From Pukyongia salina (lineage in GTDB: Bacteria; Bacteroidota; Bacteroidia; Flavobacteriales; Flavobacteriaceae), in contig NZ_CP027062.1 of NCBI RefSeq assembly GCF_002966125.1, positions 2,776,501 through 2,840,500 on the forward strand: a stretch of 64,000 nt of DNA, given 5' to 3'. Numbering within the stretch: position 1 is the stretch's first letter; the number at the start of each line of letters is the position of its first letter. Made by a program: the position numbers and the translations under genes. Shown here piece by piece: positions 9,140 through 17,979 of this stretch. The notes under the pieces were generated by a model. That model saw only the letters and a program-made list of their open reading frames with translations. It was not told the DNA's origin and did not search any database.

Positions 9140-9849
9140 TGAAGACAATAATAAGAAACATAGTGATCGTGGCAACCCTGGTATTATTCGTGGGAAGTTT
9201 TGGGAGCTGCGAAGCAACAAAGAATGCAAACAATAAACAAAAAGGTGCCGTAATTGGTGCCGCCGGAGGTGCCATTTTGGGTGCTATCATCGGTAATAAT
9301 GTGGGGAAAGGAGGCAACGGTGAAGCTGGCGCAGTTATCGGTGGTGTTGTAGGTGGTGCCGCTGGAGTTATCATCGGTGACAGAATGGACAAACAGGCTC
9401 AAAAGATCGAAGAGGAGATCCCGGGTGCAAAAGTAGAGCGCATCGACGATGGTATCGTTGTAACCTTCGATGAGAACAGCGGTGTTTATTTTGAGACCAA
9501 CAAATACAATATCAATGCAGCATCACAGGCTACGCTCGACAAGCTTGCCGGTGTGCTGATTGAATATCCGGATACCAACGTATTGGTAGTTGGTCACACC
9601 GATAGTACGGGTTCTGATGAGTATAACATGACTCTTTCCAAGAACCGCGCCTATTCCGTAACTAATTATTTCACCCAAACCAAAGGACTGAACGCTTCGC
9701 GCTTTACAACAGATTGGTACGGGGAGACCAGTCCGATAGCAGACAATAGCACGGTTGAAGGTAGGGCGCAGAACCGAAGGGTGAATATTGCCATCGTTCC
9801 AAATGAGAAAATGAAGAAGGAAGCCCAGAAGCAAGCCCAGGGTAATTAA
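9139..9849 (+). CDS. OmpA-family lipoprotein with glycine zipper
   Basis: A 236-residue outer-membrane lipoprotein: lipobox GSFGSC near residue 24, then a glycine-zipper segment (about residues 36-85, repeated GAxxGG/IGG patterns) and a C-terminal OmpA domain (about 110-225). The domain holds the peptidoglycan-binding motif, here VGHTDSTGSDEYN, followed by LSKNRAYSV and GRAQNRRVNI. This links the outer membrane to peptidoglycan. It is translationally coupled to the lipocalin-like gene and followed directly by a strong terminator. Confidence 0.92.
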   Translation: MKTIIRNIVIVATLVLFVGSFGSCEATKNANNKQKGAVIGAAGGAILGAIIGNNVGKGGNGEAGAVIGGVVGGAAGVIIGDRMDKQAQKIEEEIPGAKVERIDDGIVVTFDENSGVYFETNKYNINAASQATLDKLAGVLIEYPDTNVLVVGHTDSTGSDEYNMTLSKNRAYSVTNYFTQTKGLNASRFTTDWYGETSPIADNSTVEGRAQNRRVNIAIVPNEKMKKEAQKQAQGN

Positions 9850-9867
9850 TCAATAGTAATAATTATT

Positions 9868-9898
9868 AATCCCGATGTCCGGCATCGGGATTTTTTTT
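9868..9898 (+). terminator. Intrinsic terminator after the OmpA-family gene
   Basis: A 10-bp stem (AATCCCGATG paired with its complement), a 5-base loop and a run of T residues. It ends only about 20 bp before the ATG of the biosynthetic run at 9919. Confidence 0.9.
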
Positions 9899-9918
9899 GC
9901 AGTTAAAAAACATTATAA

Positions 9919-11043
9919 ATGCACCGGGAGGATTATGATATCGTCATCATAGGTGGTGGGCTGGCCGGCCTTTGTACTGCCCTGCATTTGCAGCGACACC
10001 ATATCCGTATCCTTTTAATTGAAAAACACCCGTACCCTAAACACAAGGTCTGTGGCGAATATGTGTCTAACGAGGTTTTACCCTATTTAAACGACCTAGG
10101 AATCGATCCTCATGTACACGGTGCTGTTCCTATTTCCCGGTTCGAGATCAGTACAAGGGAAGGAGAAACTATTGAAAGTGACCTTCCGCTGGGTGGCTTT
10201 GGTATCTCGCGCTATTCGTTGGATAAACTATTATTTGATGCCCTTGATTCACAAATCGATGTCATATTCGATACCGCTGTTTCCATAAAATACTTAAATG
10301 ATGAATTTATAATTGATACCCAGAGTAAAAAGCATTATAAAAGTAGATTTGTCGTGGGGTCTTACGGAAAGAGATCGCTTCTTGATAAAAGACTGGGGCG
10401 TGATTTCATTAACAAGCGTACGCATTGGATGGCTGTAAAAGCGCATTACGATTTCGATTTTCCGGAGGACCGGGTGGCATTACACAATTTCGAGGGAGGA
10501 TATTGCGGACTTTCAAAAACAGAAACTGGTGCCGTGAATGCCTGCTACCTTACCACCCTTAGATCTTTTAATAAGGCCGATGGGATAGAAGATTTTCAGA
10601 GAACAGTGATGAGCAGGAATAAGAAATTGCAGAATTTCTTTAAACATGCTAGGCCGCTATTTGAAAAGCCGCTGAGTATAAGTCAGATCTCCTTCGCTAA
10701 AAAATCGGTTATCCATAACCATATCTTTATGTTGGGTGACAGTGCCGGGCTCATTCATCCTCTTTGTGGAAATGGAATGGCCATAGCGATACATTCGGCG
10801 AAGATCTTTTCAGAATTATACCTAAGTGAAATTCACATTAAGGGAGCTAACAGACAACTACTTGAAAGCGCCTATGAAGCAGTATGGAAGAAAACTTTTT
10901 CCGGTAGACTAATTACCGGGGCGCGTATACAGCGATTACTATTAAACGATACGGCGTCTGTGTTCACTTATAAGGCTATTAGCAGGTTTCCGTCAATTTT
11001 ACCTTACGTGATCAGGAAAACTCATGGTACCTTGATGGTATGA
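9919..11043 (+). CDS. FAD-dependent oxidoreductase (geranylgeranyl reductase-like)
   Basis: A 374-residue flavoprotein. The dinucleotide-binding motif GGGLAG is at residues 12-17, the acidic end of the second strand is in IEK, a conserved CGEYVS follows at 45-50, and the second FAD motif LGDSAGLIHPLCGNGM is near 270. The CGE and GDSAG pattern is that of geranylgeranyl-reductase-like and aromatic-hydroxylase-like flavoenzymes. It is the first gene of the type III PKS run and overlaps the methyltransferase by 4 bp, so it probably tailors the polyketide by hydroxylation, oxidation or reduction. The actual reaction is unknown. Confidence 0.88.
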   Translation: MHREDYDIVIIGGGLAGLCTALHLQRHHIRILLIEKHPYPKHKVCGEYVSNEVLPYLNDLGIDPHVHGAVPISRFEISTREGETIESDLPLGGFGISRYSLDKLLFDALDSQIDVIFDTAVSIKYLNDEFIIDTQSKKHYKSRFVVGSYGKRSLLDKRLGRDFINKRTHWMAVKAHYDFDFPEDRVALHNFEGGYCGLSKTETGAVNACYLTTLRSFNKADGIEDFQRTVMSRNKKLQNFFKHARPLFEKPLSISQISFAKKSVIHNHIFMLGDSAGLIHPLCGNGMAIAIHSAKIFSELYLSEIHIKGANRQLLESAYEAVWKKTFSGRLITGARIQRLLLNDTASVFTYKAISRFPSILPYVIRKTHGTLMV

Positions 11044-11753
11044 TATATTTTAATTCTAAATACAGATCCAATCAACAGGAACTTATGGACGACTTCCATT
11101 TCCAGGGCAAAGAAATGGAGAATTTGTTGAGTGATTTAAAACGTGTGAATAAGTGGCTGGGCGGAAATTTAATAACCCTCAACGGTATAAGAAAGCTTCT
11201 TGAAAAGATTACCAACAAAAATGAGATAACCATATTAGACCTGGGCTGTGGGGATGGTGAGATGCTCAGAGTTTGCAAAGAATCTATAAACATTCCCGGT
11301 GTGCGGTTAAAATACATAGGCTTGGATGCTAATCGCCATATTATAGAAGAGGCCAGGCGACGATCTGAAGCGTATCCGGAGATCGAATTTATAACAATGG
11401 ATATTTTTTCTGAAGCATTTGAAACTATAGAATGTGATATCGCCATTTGTAGTTTGTTCTTACACCATTTCACAGATGAAGAGATAGAATTGTTTCTGAA
11501 AAATCTATACTCCACGACGAAAGTAGGGATCGTGGTTAACGACTTAGAACGAAGTAGGATCGCCTTTGTTCTTTTTAAAATTGTGAGTACATTGTTTGTT
11601 CGCACCGCCACTGCCAGAAATGACGGATTAATTTCCATTGCCAGGGCTTTTAAAAAAAAGGAATTGAAAGCATTTTCTAAAAATATAGCTGCAAAACATC
11701 AAATACGATGGAAATGGGCATTTCGGTATCAATGGATCATTGAAAAGACATGA
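11040..11753 (+). CDS. Class I SAM-dependent methyltransferase
   Basis: A 237-residue protein with the SAM motif ILDLGCGDGEML (about residues 68-79), an acidic post-II residue in YIGLDA, and the CSLFLHHF motif before the catalytic region. The fold is that of small-molecule methyltransferases. The ATGA overlaps both with the FAD gene before and the type III PKS gene after place it as a tailoring enzyme for the PKS product, acting on O or C; the sequence does not tell which. Confidence 0.88.
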   Translation: MIYFNSKYRSNQQELMDDFHFQGKEMENLLSDLKRVNKWLGGNLITLNGIRKLLEKITNKNEITILDLGCGDGEMLRVCKESINIPGVRLKYIGLDANRHIIEEARRRSEAYPEIEFITMDIFSEAFETIECDIAICSLFLHHFTDEEIELFLKNLYSTTKVGIVVNDLERSRIAFVLFKIVSTLFVRTATARNDGLISIARAFKKKELKAFSKNIAAKHQIRWKWAFRYQWIIEKT

Positions 11754-12802
11754 GCGTAAAAATAAAATCGGTTGCCAAGCAACTTCCTCAATACACAAGA
11801 AGTACAGACGAAATTATTCCTTATGTGGATGCTTGGCTGGGCGGCCAGGATGAGCGCTTTAGAAGAAAGGTGCTAAAGATATTTGAAGGAGCGGGTGTAG
11901 AAAGGCGATATTCTATTATGGATGCTGAAGACATGTTCCTGCACACTTCATTTGAGGATAGAAATGCGATCTATTGCCGCGAAATGAAGGTATTGGGAGC
12001 TCAATGCCTCAATAAAGCCCTGGAGAAAGCTGCATGGTTACCAACCGATGTAGATTATATCATCACCGTGAGTTGTACCGGGATCATGATCCCGTCTGTA
12101 GATGCGTATCTAATCAATGAGCTGAAAATGAGGCAGGATATCTTACGCCTGCCCGTTACCGAAATGGGTTGTGCTGCCGGTATCTCCGGGATGATCTATG
12201 CATATAACTTTCTAAAGGCCAATCCCGGTAAAAGAGCCGCCGTCATTGCGTTAGAATCGCCCATGGCAACCTTTCAACAGCATGATTTTTCAATGGTAAA
12301 TATAGTGAGTGCTGCTATATTTGGCGATGGAGCCGCCTGTGTACTAATGTCATCTGCTGAAGAAGATCACGGGCCTAAGATCCTTGATGAAGCGATGTAT
12401 CATTTCTACGATGCCACCCATATGATGGGTTTTAAAATGGTGAATACAGGTTTGCAAATGATACTCGATATCACTGTTCCTGAACAAATAGCCGAACATT
12501 TTCCTAAGATCGTACATCCGTTCCTGGAAAGGAATAACAAAACAATCGCCGATGTGGACCACCTGATTTTTCACCCGGGCGGTAAGAAGATCGTCCAAAC
12601 CGTTGAACAGCTCTTCGGCGGCCTGGGTAAGAATATAGATGATACCAAAGAAGTTCTTAAATTGTATGGGAATATGAGTAGTGCCACCGTACTTTATGTC
12701 TTAGAACGCTTTATGGATAAAAAGTTGCCTAAAGGTGACCTCGGACTCATGTTAAGCTTTGGGCCCGGATTTTCGGCACAACGAATATTATTAGAGTTTT
12801 AA
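11750..12802 (+). CDS. Type III polyketide synthase (chalcone synthase-like)
   Basis: A 350-residue homodimer-type ketosynthase that condenses malonyl units onto a starter and cyclises the chain. The catalytic triad is complete: Cys141 in EMGCAAG, His275 in IFHPGG and Asn308 in YGNMSS; the C-terminal FGPG loop is at 337-340. The protein is closer in look to bacterial PhlD/ArsB-type enzymes than to plant CHS. A dedicated ACP, KS, DH and ER follow, so the starter is probably a fatty or modified acyl chain made by them; products could be alkylresorcinol, pyrone or acylphloroglucinol types. That last step is inference. Confidence 0.95.
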   Translation: MSVKIKSVAKQLPQYTRSTDEIIPYVDAWLGGQDERFRRKVLKIFEGAGVERRYSIMDAEDMFLHTSFEDRNAIYCREMKVLGAQCLNKALEKAAWLPTDVDYIITVSCTGIMIPSVDAYLINELKMRQDILRLPVTEMGCAAGISGMIYAYNFLKANPGKRAAVIALESPMATFQQHDFSMVNIVSAAIFGDGAACVLMSSAEEDHGPKILDEAMYHFYDATHMMGFKMVNTGLQMILDITVPEQIAEHFPKIVHPFLERNNKTIADVDHLIFHPGGKKIVQTVEQLFGGLGKNIDDTKEVLKLYGNMSSATVLYVLERFMDKKLPKGDLGLMLSFGPGFSAQRILLEF

Positions 12803-13567
12803 ATGAACCAATCAAAACGCATAGCACTTATCCTGGGCGGCAGCAGTGGCCTGGGTCTCGCATCGGCAGAAAAACTTGCGCAAGCAGGATTCGATCTCTG
12901 CATTGTTCATCGCACCCGCAAAAGTGATCTGGATGCTTTTCAGGAAGTGGTGAAACAGATGGCCAATGCCGGAAGCACAGTGAACACCCACAATCTGGAT
13001 GCTCTAAAGAAAGAAACCATTTCGGAAGTACTTAAAACCTTGCCCAAGGGATCGGTGAAATTATTACTACACAGTATTGCCAAAGGCAGCCTAAAGCCTT
13101 TAACGGGTGATAATGCATTAACGAGGGAGGATATCGAGATCACTGTACATGCCATGGGACATAGCTGGTACGAATGGACAAGAGCACTTATAGAAGCAGA
13201 TTGTTTTAGTGAAAATGCTCGAAATTTAGCGTTCACCAGTGAAGGAAACGCGAAAGTATGGCCGGGATATGCCGCCGTCTCTGCGGCAAAATCTACCCTG
13301 GAAGCCTTGATGCGCAGTATGGCAGTAGAATATGCCGAGTTGGGCATGTCTACAAATTGTATTCAGGCAGGTGCCACCGAAACTCCATCCTTTAAAATGA
13401 TCCCCGGTAGTGAAATACTGGCAGAGGCTACAAGAAAACGAAACCCATTCAAGCGACTAACTACTCCCGAAGATGTGGCCAATGTGGTCTACCTTCTAAG
13501 CCAGGACGAAGCACAATGGATAAATGGTACGGTAATAAAGGTTGACGGGGGAGAAAGTTTGCGCTGA
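12803..13567 (+). CDS. FabI-like enoyl-ACP reductase / short-chain dehydrogenase
   Basis: A 254-residue SDR-fold protein. The cofactor motif is GGSSGLG (12-18). The active-site residues are spaced as in FabI, with Tyr156 and Lys163 separated by six residues, and the segment around Lys163 (AAKSTLEA) lines up with the FabI helix, unlike the Tyr-x3-Lys of classical FabG. The C-terminus VKVDGGESLR is also SDR/FabI-like. The gene starts directly after the PKS stop and ends overlapping the dehydratase by one base. It probably reduces the enoyl-ACP of the cluster's own chain; a ketoreductase step could also be its job, since no separate FabG is present. Confidence 0.85.
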   Translation: MNQSKRIALILGGSSGLGLASAEKLAQAGFDLCIVHRTRKSDLDAFQEVVKQMANAGSTVNTHNLDALKKETISEVLKTLPKGSVKLLLHSIAKGSLKPLTGDNALTREDIEITVHAMGHSWYEWTRALIEADCFSENARNLAFTSEGNAKVWPGYAAVSAAKSTLEALMRSMAVEYAELGMSTNCIQAGATETPSFKMIPGSEILAEATRKRNPFKRLTTPEDVANVVYLLSQDEAQWINGTVIKVDGGESLR

Positions 13568-14007
13568 TGAAACCAACCGAGATCATAGCAAAATTACCTT
13601 ATAGCCATCCGTTTTTGTTCGTGGATTCTATAGACTCCGTAAATGATGAGCGCCTGGTAGGAAGGTATACCTTCAGAACAGACGAATATTTCTATAAGGG
13701 CCATTTTAAGGATTACCCTGTAACACCCGGAGTAATACTTACTGAGTGTATGGCGCAGTTGGGTTTGGTTTGCTTCGGAATTTATCTGCTCTCCGAATCT
13801 TCGGGTGAAGATTTTCAAGTGGCATTGAGTAGTACCGAAGTCGATTTCCTGAAGCCTGTTTATCCAGGCGACACCGTAATCGTTATTTCAGAAAAGATCT
13901 ATTTCCGCTTCAATAAACTTAAATGTAATGTAAAAATGACGAATGCAGATGACGAAATACTTTGTGAGGGAAGCATCAGCGGGATGTTAATTACGAAGAG
14001 ATCATGA
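13567..14007 (+). CDS. FabZ-like 3-hydroxyacyl-ACP dehydratase
   Basis: A 146-residue hot-dog-fold protein. The FabZ active-site His46 (YKGHF) and Glu60 (ILTECMAQ) are present with the normal 14-residue spacing, so catalysis should be intact. The central Pro-Gly (VTPGV) is also there. It overlaps the reductase by 1 bp (TGATG) and the ketosynthase by 4 bp. It likely removes water from the 3-hydroxyacyl chain on the cluster ACP. Confidence 0.9.
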   Translation: MKPTEIIAKLPYSHPFLFVDSIDSVNDERLVGRYTFRTDEYFYKGHFKDYPVTPGVILTECMAQLGLVCFGIYLLSESSGEDFQVALSSTEVDFLKPVYPGDTVIVISEKIYFRFNKLKCNVKMTNADDEILCEGSISGMLITKRS

Positions 14008-15281
14008 AGAATCGTGTGGTCATAACCGGCTTAGGAATTGTGTCCCCAAATGGAGTAGGTGTGGAAGCGTTTCATTCGGCCATAAGATACGGTAAATCCG
14101 GAATTAGGCATTTCCCGGAACTGGAAGAACTCAATTTTAGTTGTCAGATCGCCGCCAAACCAGAAGTTTCAGAAGAACAAAAAAGAAAATATTTTACCGA
14201 TCTGCAATTGCGAAATTTTAACAGTAGCGGCATCTTATACGGTGTCATGGCTGGGATGGAGGCACTTGAGGATGCAGGGATCGAGACAGCAGGAAAAAAT
14301 GATGAACCGCTCTGGGATCTGGGAATTATCTTCGGAACAGGAACCAGTGGCACAGCCAAGTTTCGAGAAGCCATTTATTTACTGGATTCAGGAAAAGTGA
14401 AACGCCTTGGCAGTACTACAGTAGCTCAAACCATGGCGAGCGGAATAAGTGCTTATTTAGGAGGAATGATAGGTGCGGGAAACCAGGTAACCACCAATTC
14501 ATCGGCCTGCGCAACTGGCACCGAAGCCATCCTAATGGGGTATGATCTAATTGCATCGGGCAAAGCACGGCAAATGCTGTGTGGAAGCTGTTCGGATGAT
14601 GGCCCGGTGGTTTGGGGAGGTTTCGATGCTATGAAAGTACTTACCTGGAAACACAACCAGGATCCGGAGCATGGATCCAGGCCTATGAGTACAACTGCTT
14701 CGGGATTTGTACCCGGGAGTGGGGCGGGTGCCTTAATGCTCGAATCGTTGACAAGTGCACAGGAACGCGGCGCGAAGATCTACGCCGAGGTATTGGGAGG
14801 CAATGTGAACAATGGCGGGCAAAGACAGCAGGGTAGCATGACTGCACCCAATAGTATTGCAGTAAAGCGATGTATAAAAACAGCTCTGGAAGTCTCTGGG
14901 GTTGAAGGACATGAAATAGATTATATTAACGGTCATCTCACAGCCACCGTAAAAGATCCAACCGAAATACGTAACTGGAGTGAGGCACTGGGAAGGAAGG
15001 GAGCCGATTTCCCTTATGTAAATTCACTTAAAGGGATGATTGGGCACGGACTAGCAGCGAGCGGAAGTATGGAGTTGGTTGCTGCCGTACTGCAACTCCA
15101 TCACGGGTTTATTTTTCCTAATTCAAACTGTGAGGACCTTCATCCGGAAATTAGTGCTATTGCAGACAGGAGCAGGATTCCGATACAAACGGTAAGCCAT
15201 CCTCTTAAAACCATTGCAAAAGCCAGCTTTGGTTTTGGAGATGTGAACGCGTGTGTTATCTTTAGGCAAAATTCTATTTAA
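14004..15281 (+). CDS. FabF-like beta-ketoacyl-ACP synthase
   Basis: A 425-residue ketosynthase. The Cys-His-His triad is complete: Cys169 in SSACATGTE, His311 in INGHLTATVKDPTE and His348 in KGMIGHGLAASG. The histidine loop differs from the usual NAHGTGT, with Leu and Ala replacing Gly residues, which marks it as a divergent pathway-specific enzyme and not the housekeeping FabF. It elongates the chain carried by the ACP encoded next (1-bp overlap). Confidence 0.93.
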   Translation: MKNRVVITGLGIVSPNGVGVEAFHSAIRYGKSGIRHFPELEELNFSCQIAAKPEVSEEQKRKYFTDLQLRNFNSSGILYGVMAGMEALEDAGIETAGKNDEPLWDLGIIFGTGTSGTAKFREAIYLLDSGKVKRLGSTTVAQTMASGISAYLGGMIGAGNQVTTNSSACATGTEAILMGYDLIASGKARQMLCGSCSDDGPVVWGGFDAMKVLTWKHNQDPEHGSRPMSTTASGFVPGSGAGALMLESLTSAQERGAKIYAEVLGGNVNNGGQRQQGSMTAPNSIAVKRCIKTALEVSGVEGHEIDYINGHLTATVKDPTEIRNWSEALGRKGADFPYVNSLKGMIGHGLAASGSMELVAAVLQLHHGFIFPNSNCEDLHPEISAIADRSRIPIQTVSHPLKTIAKASFGFGDVNACVIFRQNSI

Positions 15282-15532
15282 TGACTTCAGAAGAGATCTA
15301 CACCAAACTTCAACCAATCATTGCTGCTTATTTACCCGAGGATGTTTCGGCAGAAAACATAAAAAAAGATGCCGATCTTACCCAGGAGCTCAATATAAAT
15401 TCGGCACATCTCGTGGATGTTGTCCTGGACGTGGAAGACGCCTTCGATATAGAATTGAGTAACAACGATCTGGAGTCGTTGCGTACAGTTAATGATGCCA
15501 TCGCGATCATTGCGAATAAAGTAGAAAACTAA
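15281..15532 (+). CDS. Acyl carrier protein with Asn-Ser-Ala attachment site
   Basis: An 83-residue four-helix carrier protein. The predicted phosphopantetheine serine is Ser41 within ELNINSAHLVDVVLDVED. The residue before it is Asn instead of the usual Asp of the DSL motif, and Ala follows in place of Leu. The helix II acidic patch (DVVLDVEDAF) is normal. It overlaps the KS gene by one base and is the carrier for the KS, DH and ER enzymes of this run, and probably the donor to the type III PKS. Confidence 0.92.
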   Translation: MTSEEIYTKLQPIIAAYLPEDVSAENIKKDADLTQELNINSAHLVDVVLDVEDAFDIELSNNDLESLRTVNDAIAIIANKVEN

Positions 15533-15544
15533 ATTTATCTGAAC

Positions 15545-16312
15545 ATGGAAGCACTTTTTACGGTGGAGAATTTTGTTACGCTCGCCCTGCTAACCCTTTT
15601 ACAGGCAGTTTTAGGACTTGATAACCTTTTATACATATCGCTAGAGTCTAAACGGGCTCCCGAAGCCAAACAAAGGCGGGTAAGACAAATTGGGATTGGT
15701 GGTGCGATCGTTTTACGTATAGTGTTACTCTTTGTATTGCTGAAGGTGATCGAGTTGTTCCAGGACAGCCTCTTCGCCGTACACGCTACAGGGGTTTTTG
15801 AAGGAGATTTTAACCTTCACAGCCTGATCGTTCTTTTTGGAGGAGTTTTTATCATGTACACGGCGGTAAGGGAGATCATGCATATGATGCGTCTGGAAGC
15901 AGACGACCATATGGAAAAGAAGCCAAAATCGGTCGCGATGATCACCCTATCTATTATCCTGATGAACCTGGTTTTTTCGTTCGACTCAATTTTAGGCGCT
16001 ATAGCCCTTACCGATGTGTTTTGGGTGATGGCGACGGCCATCATTATTGGTGGTTTGGTAATGATCTGGCTGGCAGGACGAGTTACCGAATTCCTGAAGA
16101 AGAACAGGATGTACGAAGTTCTTGGCCTGTTTATACTACTAATAGTAGGAATCATGTTACTATCGGAAGGAGGGCATCTGGCCCATATGAAGCTCTTTGG
16201 AAATGATATTACTCCTATGAGTAAGACCACTTTCTATTTTGTGATCTTCGTTCTGGTTATAGTGGATATTGTTCAGGGTCGCTACCAGAAAAAGTTGAAC
16301 CAACATTTATAG
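15545..16312 (+). CDS. TerC-family integral membrane protein
   Basis: A 255-residue polytopic protein with about seven membrane segments. The first holds LLQAVLGLDNLLYI, the TerC signature with the intramembrane Asp, although the usual Glu before VLG is Gln here. A second acidic signature is in VFSFDSILGAIA. TerC proteins have been linked to tellurite resistance and to metal (Mn) export during exoenzyme metalation. It follows the ACP by 12 bp on the same strand, so it is probably on the same transcript, though a role in the polyketide pathway is not implied. Confidence 0.9.
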   Translation: MEALFTVENFVTLALLTLLQAVLGLDNLLYISLESKRAPEAKQRRVRQIGIGGAIVLRIVLLFVLLKVIELFQDSLFAVHATGVFEGDFNLHSLIVLFGGVFIMYTAVREIMHMMRLEADDHMEKKPKSVAMITLSIILMNLVFSFDSILGAIALTDVFWVMATAIIIGGLVMIWLAGRVTEFLKKNRMYEVLGLFILLIVGIMLLSEGGHLAHMKLFGNDITPMSKTTFYFVIFVLVIVDIVQGRYQKKLNQHL

Positions 16313-16315
16313 AGG

Positions 16316-17533
16316 ATGTTCAATGTAGCACTTCCCGAAATCGAACCACAACGACTGGCTGTTAAACTATCGTTGAATGGGGAAAGAAGTGCAAGGAGTG
16401 AGCATCCCTGGATCTTTTCAAACAGTATAACAAAAGTAAACAAAGAAGGAAAGGCTGGGGATCTGGCCATTATCTTTGGAAGTAGATCCAATGATGTAAT
16501 AGGTGTGGGGCTATACGATCCAAACTCCCCCATTAGAATAAAAATGCTGCACGCAGGAGGCCCGGCCACTATTAATACTACTTTTTTTTCAGAAAGAATT
16601 GCGGCCGCTTACGCGGTCCGGATTCCGCTTTTAAAAACCAAAACAAATAGTTATCGCCTGCTTTTTGGTGAAAATGATGGCTTTCCCGGTCTTATAGCCG
16701 ATGTGTACAACAAAGTGCTAGTGGTAAAGTTATATTCGGAGATATGGCTACCGTATATAAAAGACATATTTCCAGTCCTTATACAACTTAGCGAAGTAGA
16801 TTGTATGGTTGTTAGGCTTAACCGAAAACTTGCTGCGGTAACTTCGCACGGCTTGGAAGAGGGGATGATAGTCTATGGCGACTTACCCAATGAGAATGTA
16901 GAGTTTATTGAACACGGAGTAACATTTTCAGCCAACGTGATCCAGGGACATAAGACGGGTTATTTTCTGGATCATCGTCACAATAGAAAACGAGTGGGCG
17001 AATTAGCGAAAGGAAAGGCTGTGCTGGATGTTTTTAGCTATGCCGGTGGCTTCACGGTACACGCATTAAGAGGAGGAGCCACTTCGGTGACCAGTGTGGA
17101 TATAAGCAAACAGGCACTGGAAGCGGCGAAACTAAATGCAGAACTCAACACTTATAAGGGGACGCACTTCACGTTGACCGGAGATGCTTTCGAGATCATG
17201 GATAAAATGATTTCAGAAGAAAAAAAATTCGCCCTGGTGGTAATAGACCCACCAAGTTTTGCTAAGAGCGCGAACGAGATTTCGCGAGCAGAAAAAAAAT
17301 ATGCCCAGTTGGCCAGGCTAGGGGCTTCCCTGGTAGATCGAAATGGAATTTTGGTACTGGCCTCCTGTTCGTCACGTGTAACTGCCGATAGTTTTTTCGA
17401 TATAAATAAACGTGTTCTGGATGATATGTCGAGGAACTACAAAATGATGGAAAAAACGTACCACGACTTGGATCACCCCGTAACCTTCCCCGAAGGCGCC
17501 TATTTAAAGACCGCTTATTACCAATTTAAATAG
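16316..17533 (+). CDS. RlmI-like class I rRNA (cytosine-C5) methyltransferase
   Basis: A 405-residue protein with an N-terminal PUA-like region (about 13-90; HPWIFSNSI), the EEHD-like linker ending in FLDHRHNRKRV near 225, and a Rossmann SAM domain with VLDVFSYAGGFTVHA and the catalytic-loop motif VVIDPPSFAKS. This order is that of RlmI/RlmK C-terminal type methyltransferases acting on 23S rRNA. It starts 3 bp after the TerC stop, so it is the last gene of the nine-gene run. Confidence 0.92.
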   Translation: MFNVALPEIEPQRLAVKLSLNGERSARSEHPWIFSNSITKVNKEGKAGDLAIIFGSRSNDVIGVGLYDPNSPIRIKMLHAGGPATINTTFFSERIAAAYAVRIPLLKTKTNSYRLLFGENDGFPGLIADVYNKVLVVKLYSEIWLPYIKDIFPVLIQLSEVDCMVVRLNRKLAAVTSHGLEEGMIVYGDLPNENVEFIEHGVTFSANVIQGHKTGYFLDHRHNRKRVGELAKGKAVLDVFSYAGGFTVHALRGGATSVTSVDISKQALEAAKLNAELNTYKGTHFTLTGDAFEIMDKMISEEKKFALVVIDPPSFAKSANEISRAEKKYAQLARLGASLVDRNGILVLASCSSRVTADSFFDINKRVLDDMSRNYKMMEKTYHDLDHPVTFPEGAYLKTAYYQFK

Positions 17534-17979
17534 AACGTTAAATAGTTCTAAAGAACGTTAAAAGTTGTACTACAGTTGCTTAACTAACGTTTATTTACAT
17601 CAAACCAATCACCATGTTCGCAACCATCGCTACCGCCAAGGAGAATGACCATAATTCTTTACTTGCCATCCAGATTATTCGGATGGAATTAAAATATTTC
17701 CAGACCTACTTAGTAGCCTATAAGGCTTGTTGTTTTATAGTTAAGGACTAATCCTAAAGGGAAGCAGGCTTTTGAGCGTTATCCCCGCTAACGTGTGGAT
17801 CGATACTTTTAGGTCCCGATCTCGAAAGTTTGCTTTTCTGTTAGTCCTGTTAGTTTAAAATAAGCAAATAAAAGCCTTCTCCCATAGCGGACGCTATCAG
17901 AAAAAATACCAGTTTATGTGAGAGTGACAGACGGGGAGTCGTTGTTCCTTTTCGTGATCATTGAGATCACTATACCAAT
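17534..17979. other. Gene-poor interval of 446 bp
   Basis: No recognised gene or RNA. The sequence opens with a direct repeat of AGAACGTTAAA about 20 bp apart. A 45-codon plus-strand frame (17614-17751) is open, but its composition is not clearly coding. No convincing terminator or promoter was found. Confidence 0.4.

Noticed and set aside
17614-17751. 45-codon plus-strand frame in the gene-poor interval
   Set aside because: Composition is not clearly coding and there is no start context or conserved pattern; noted only in the interval entry.
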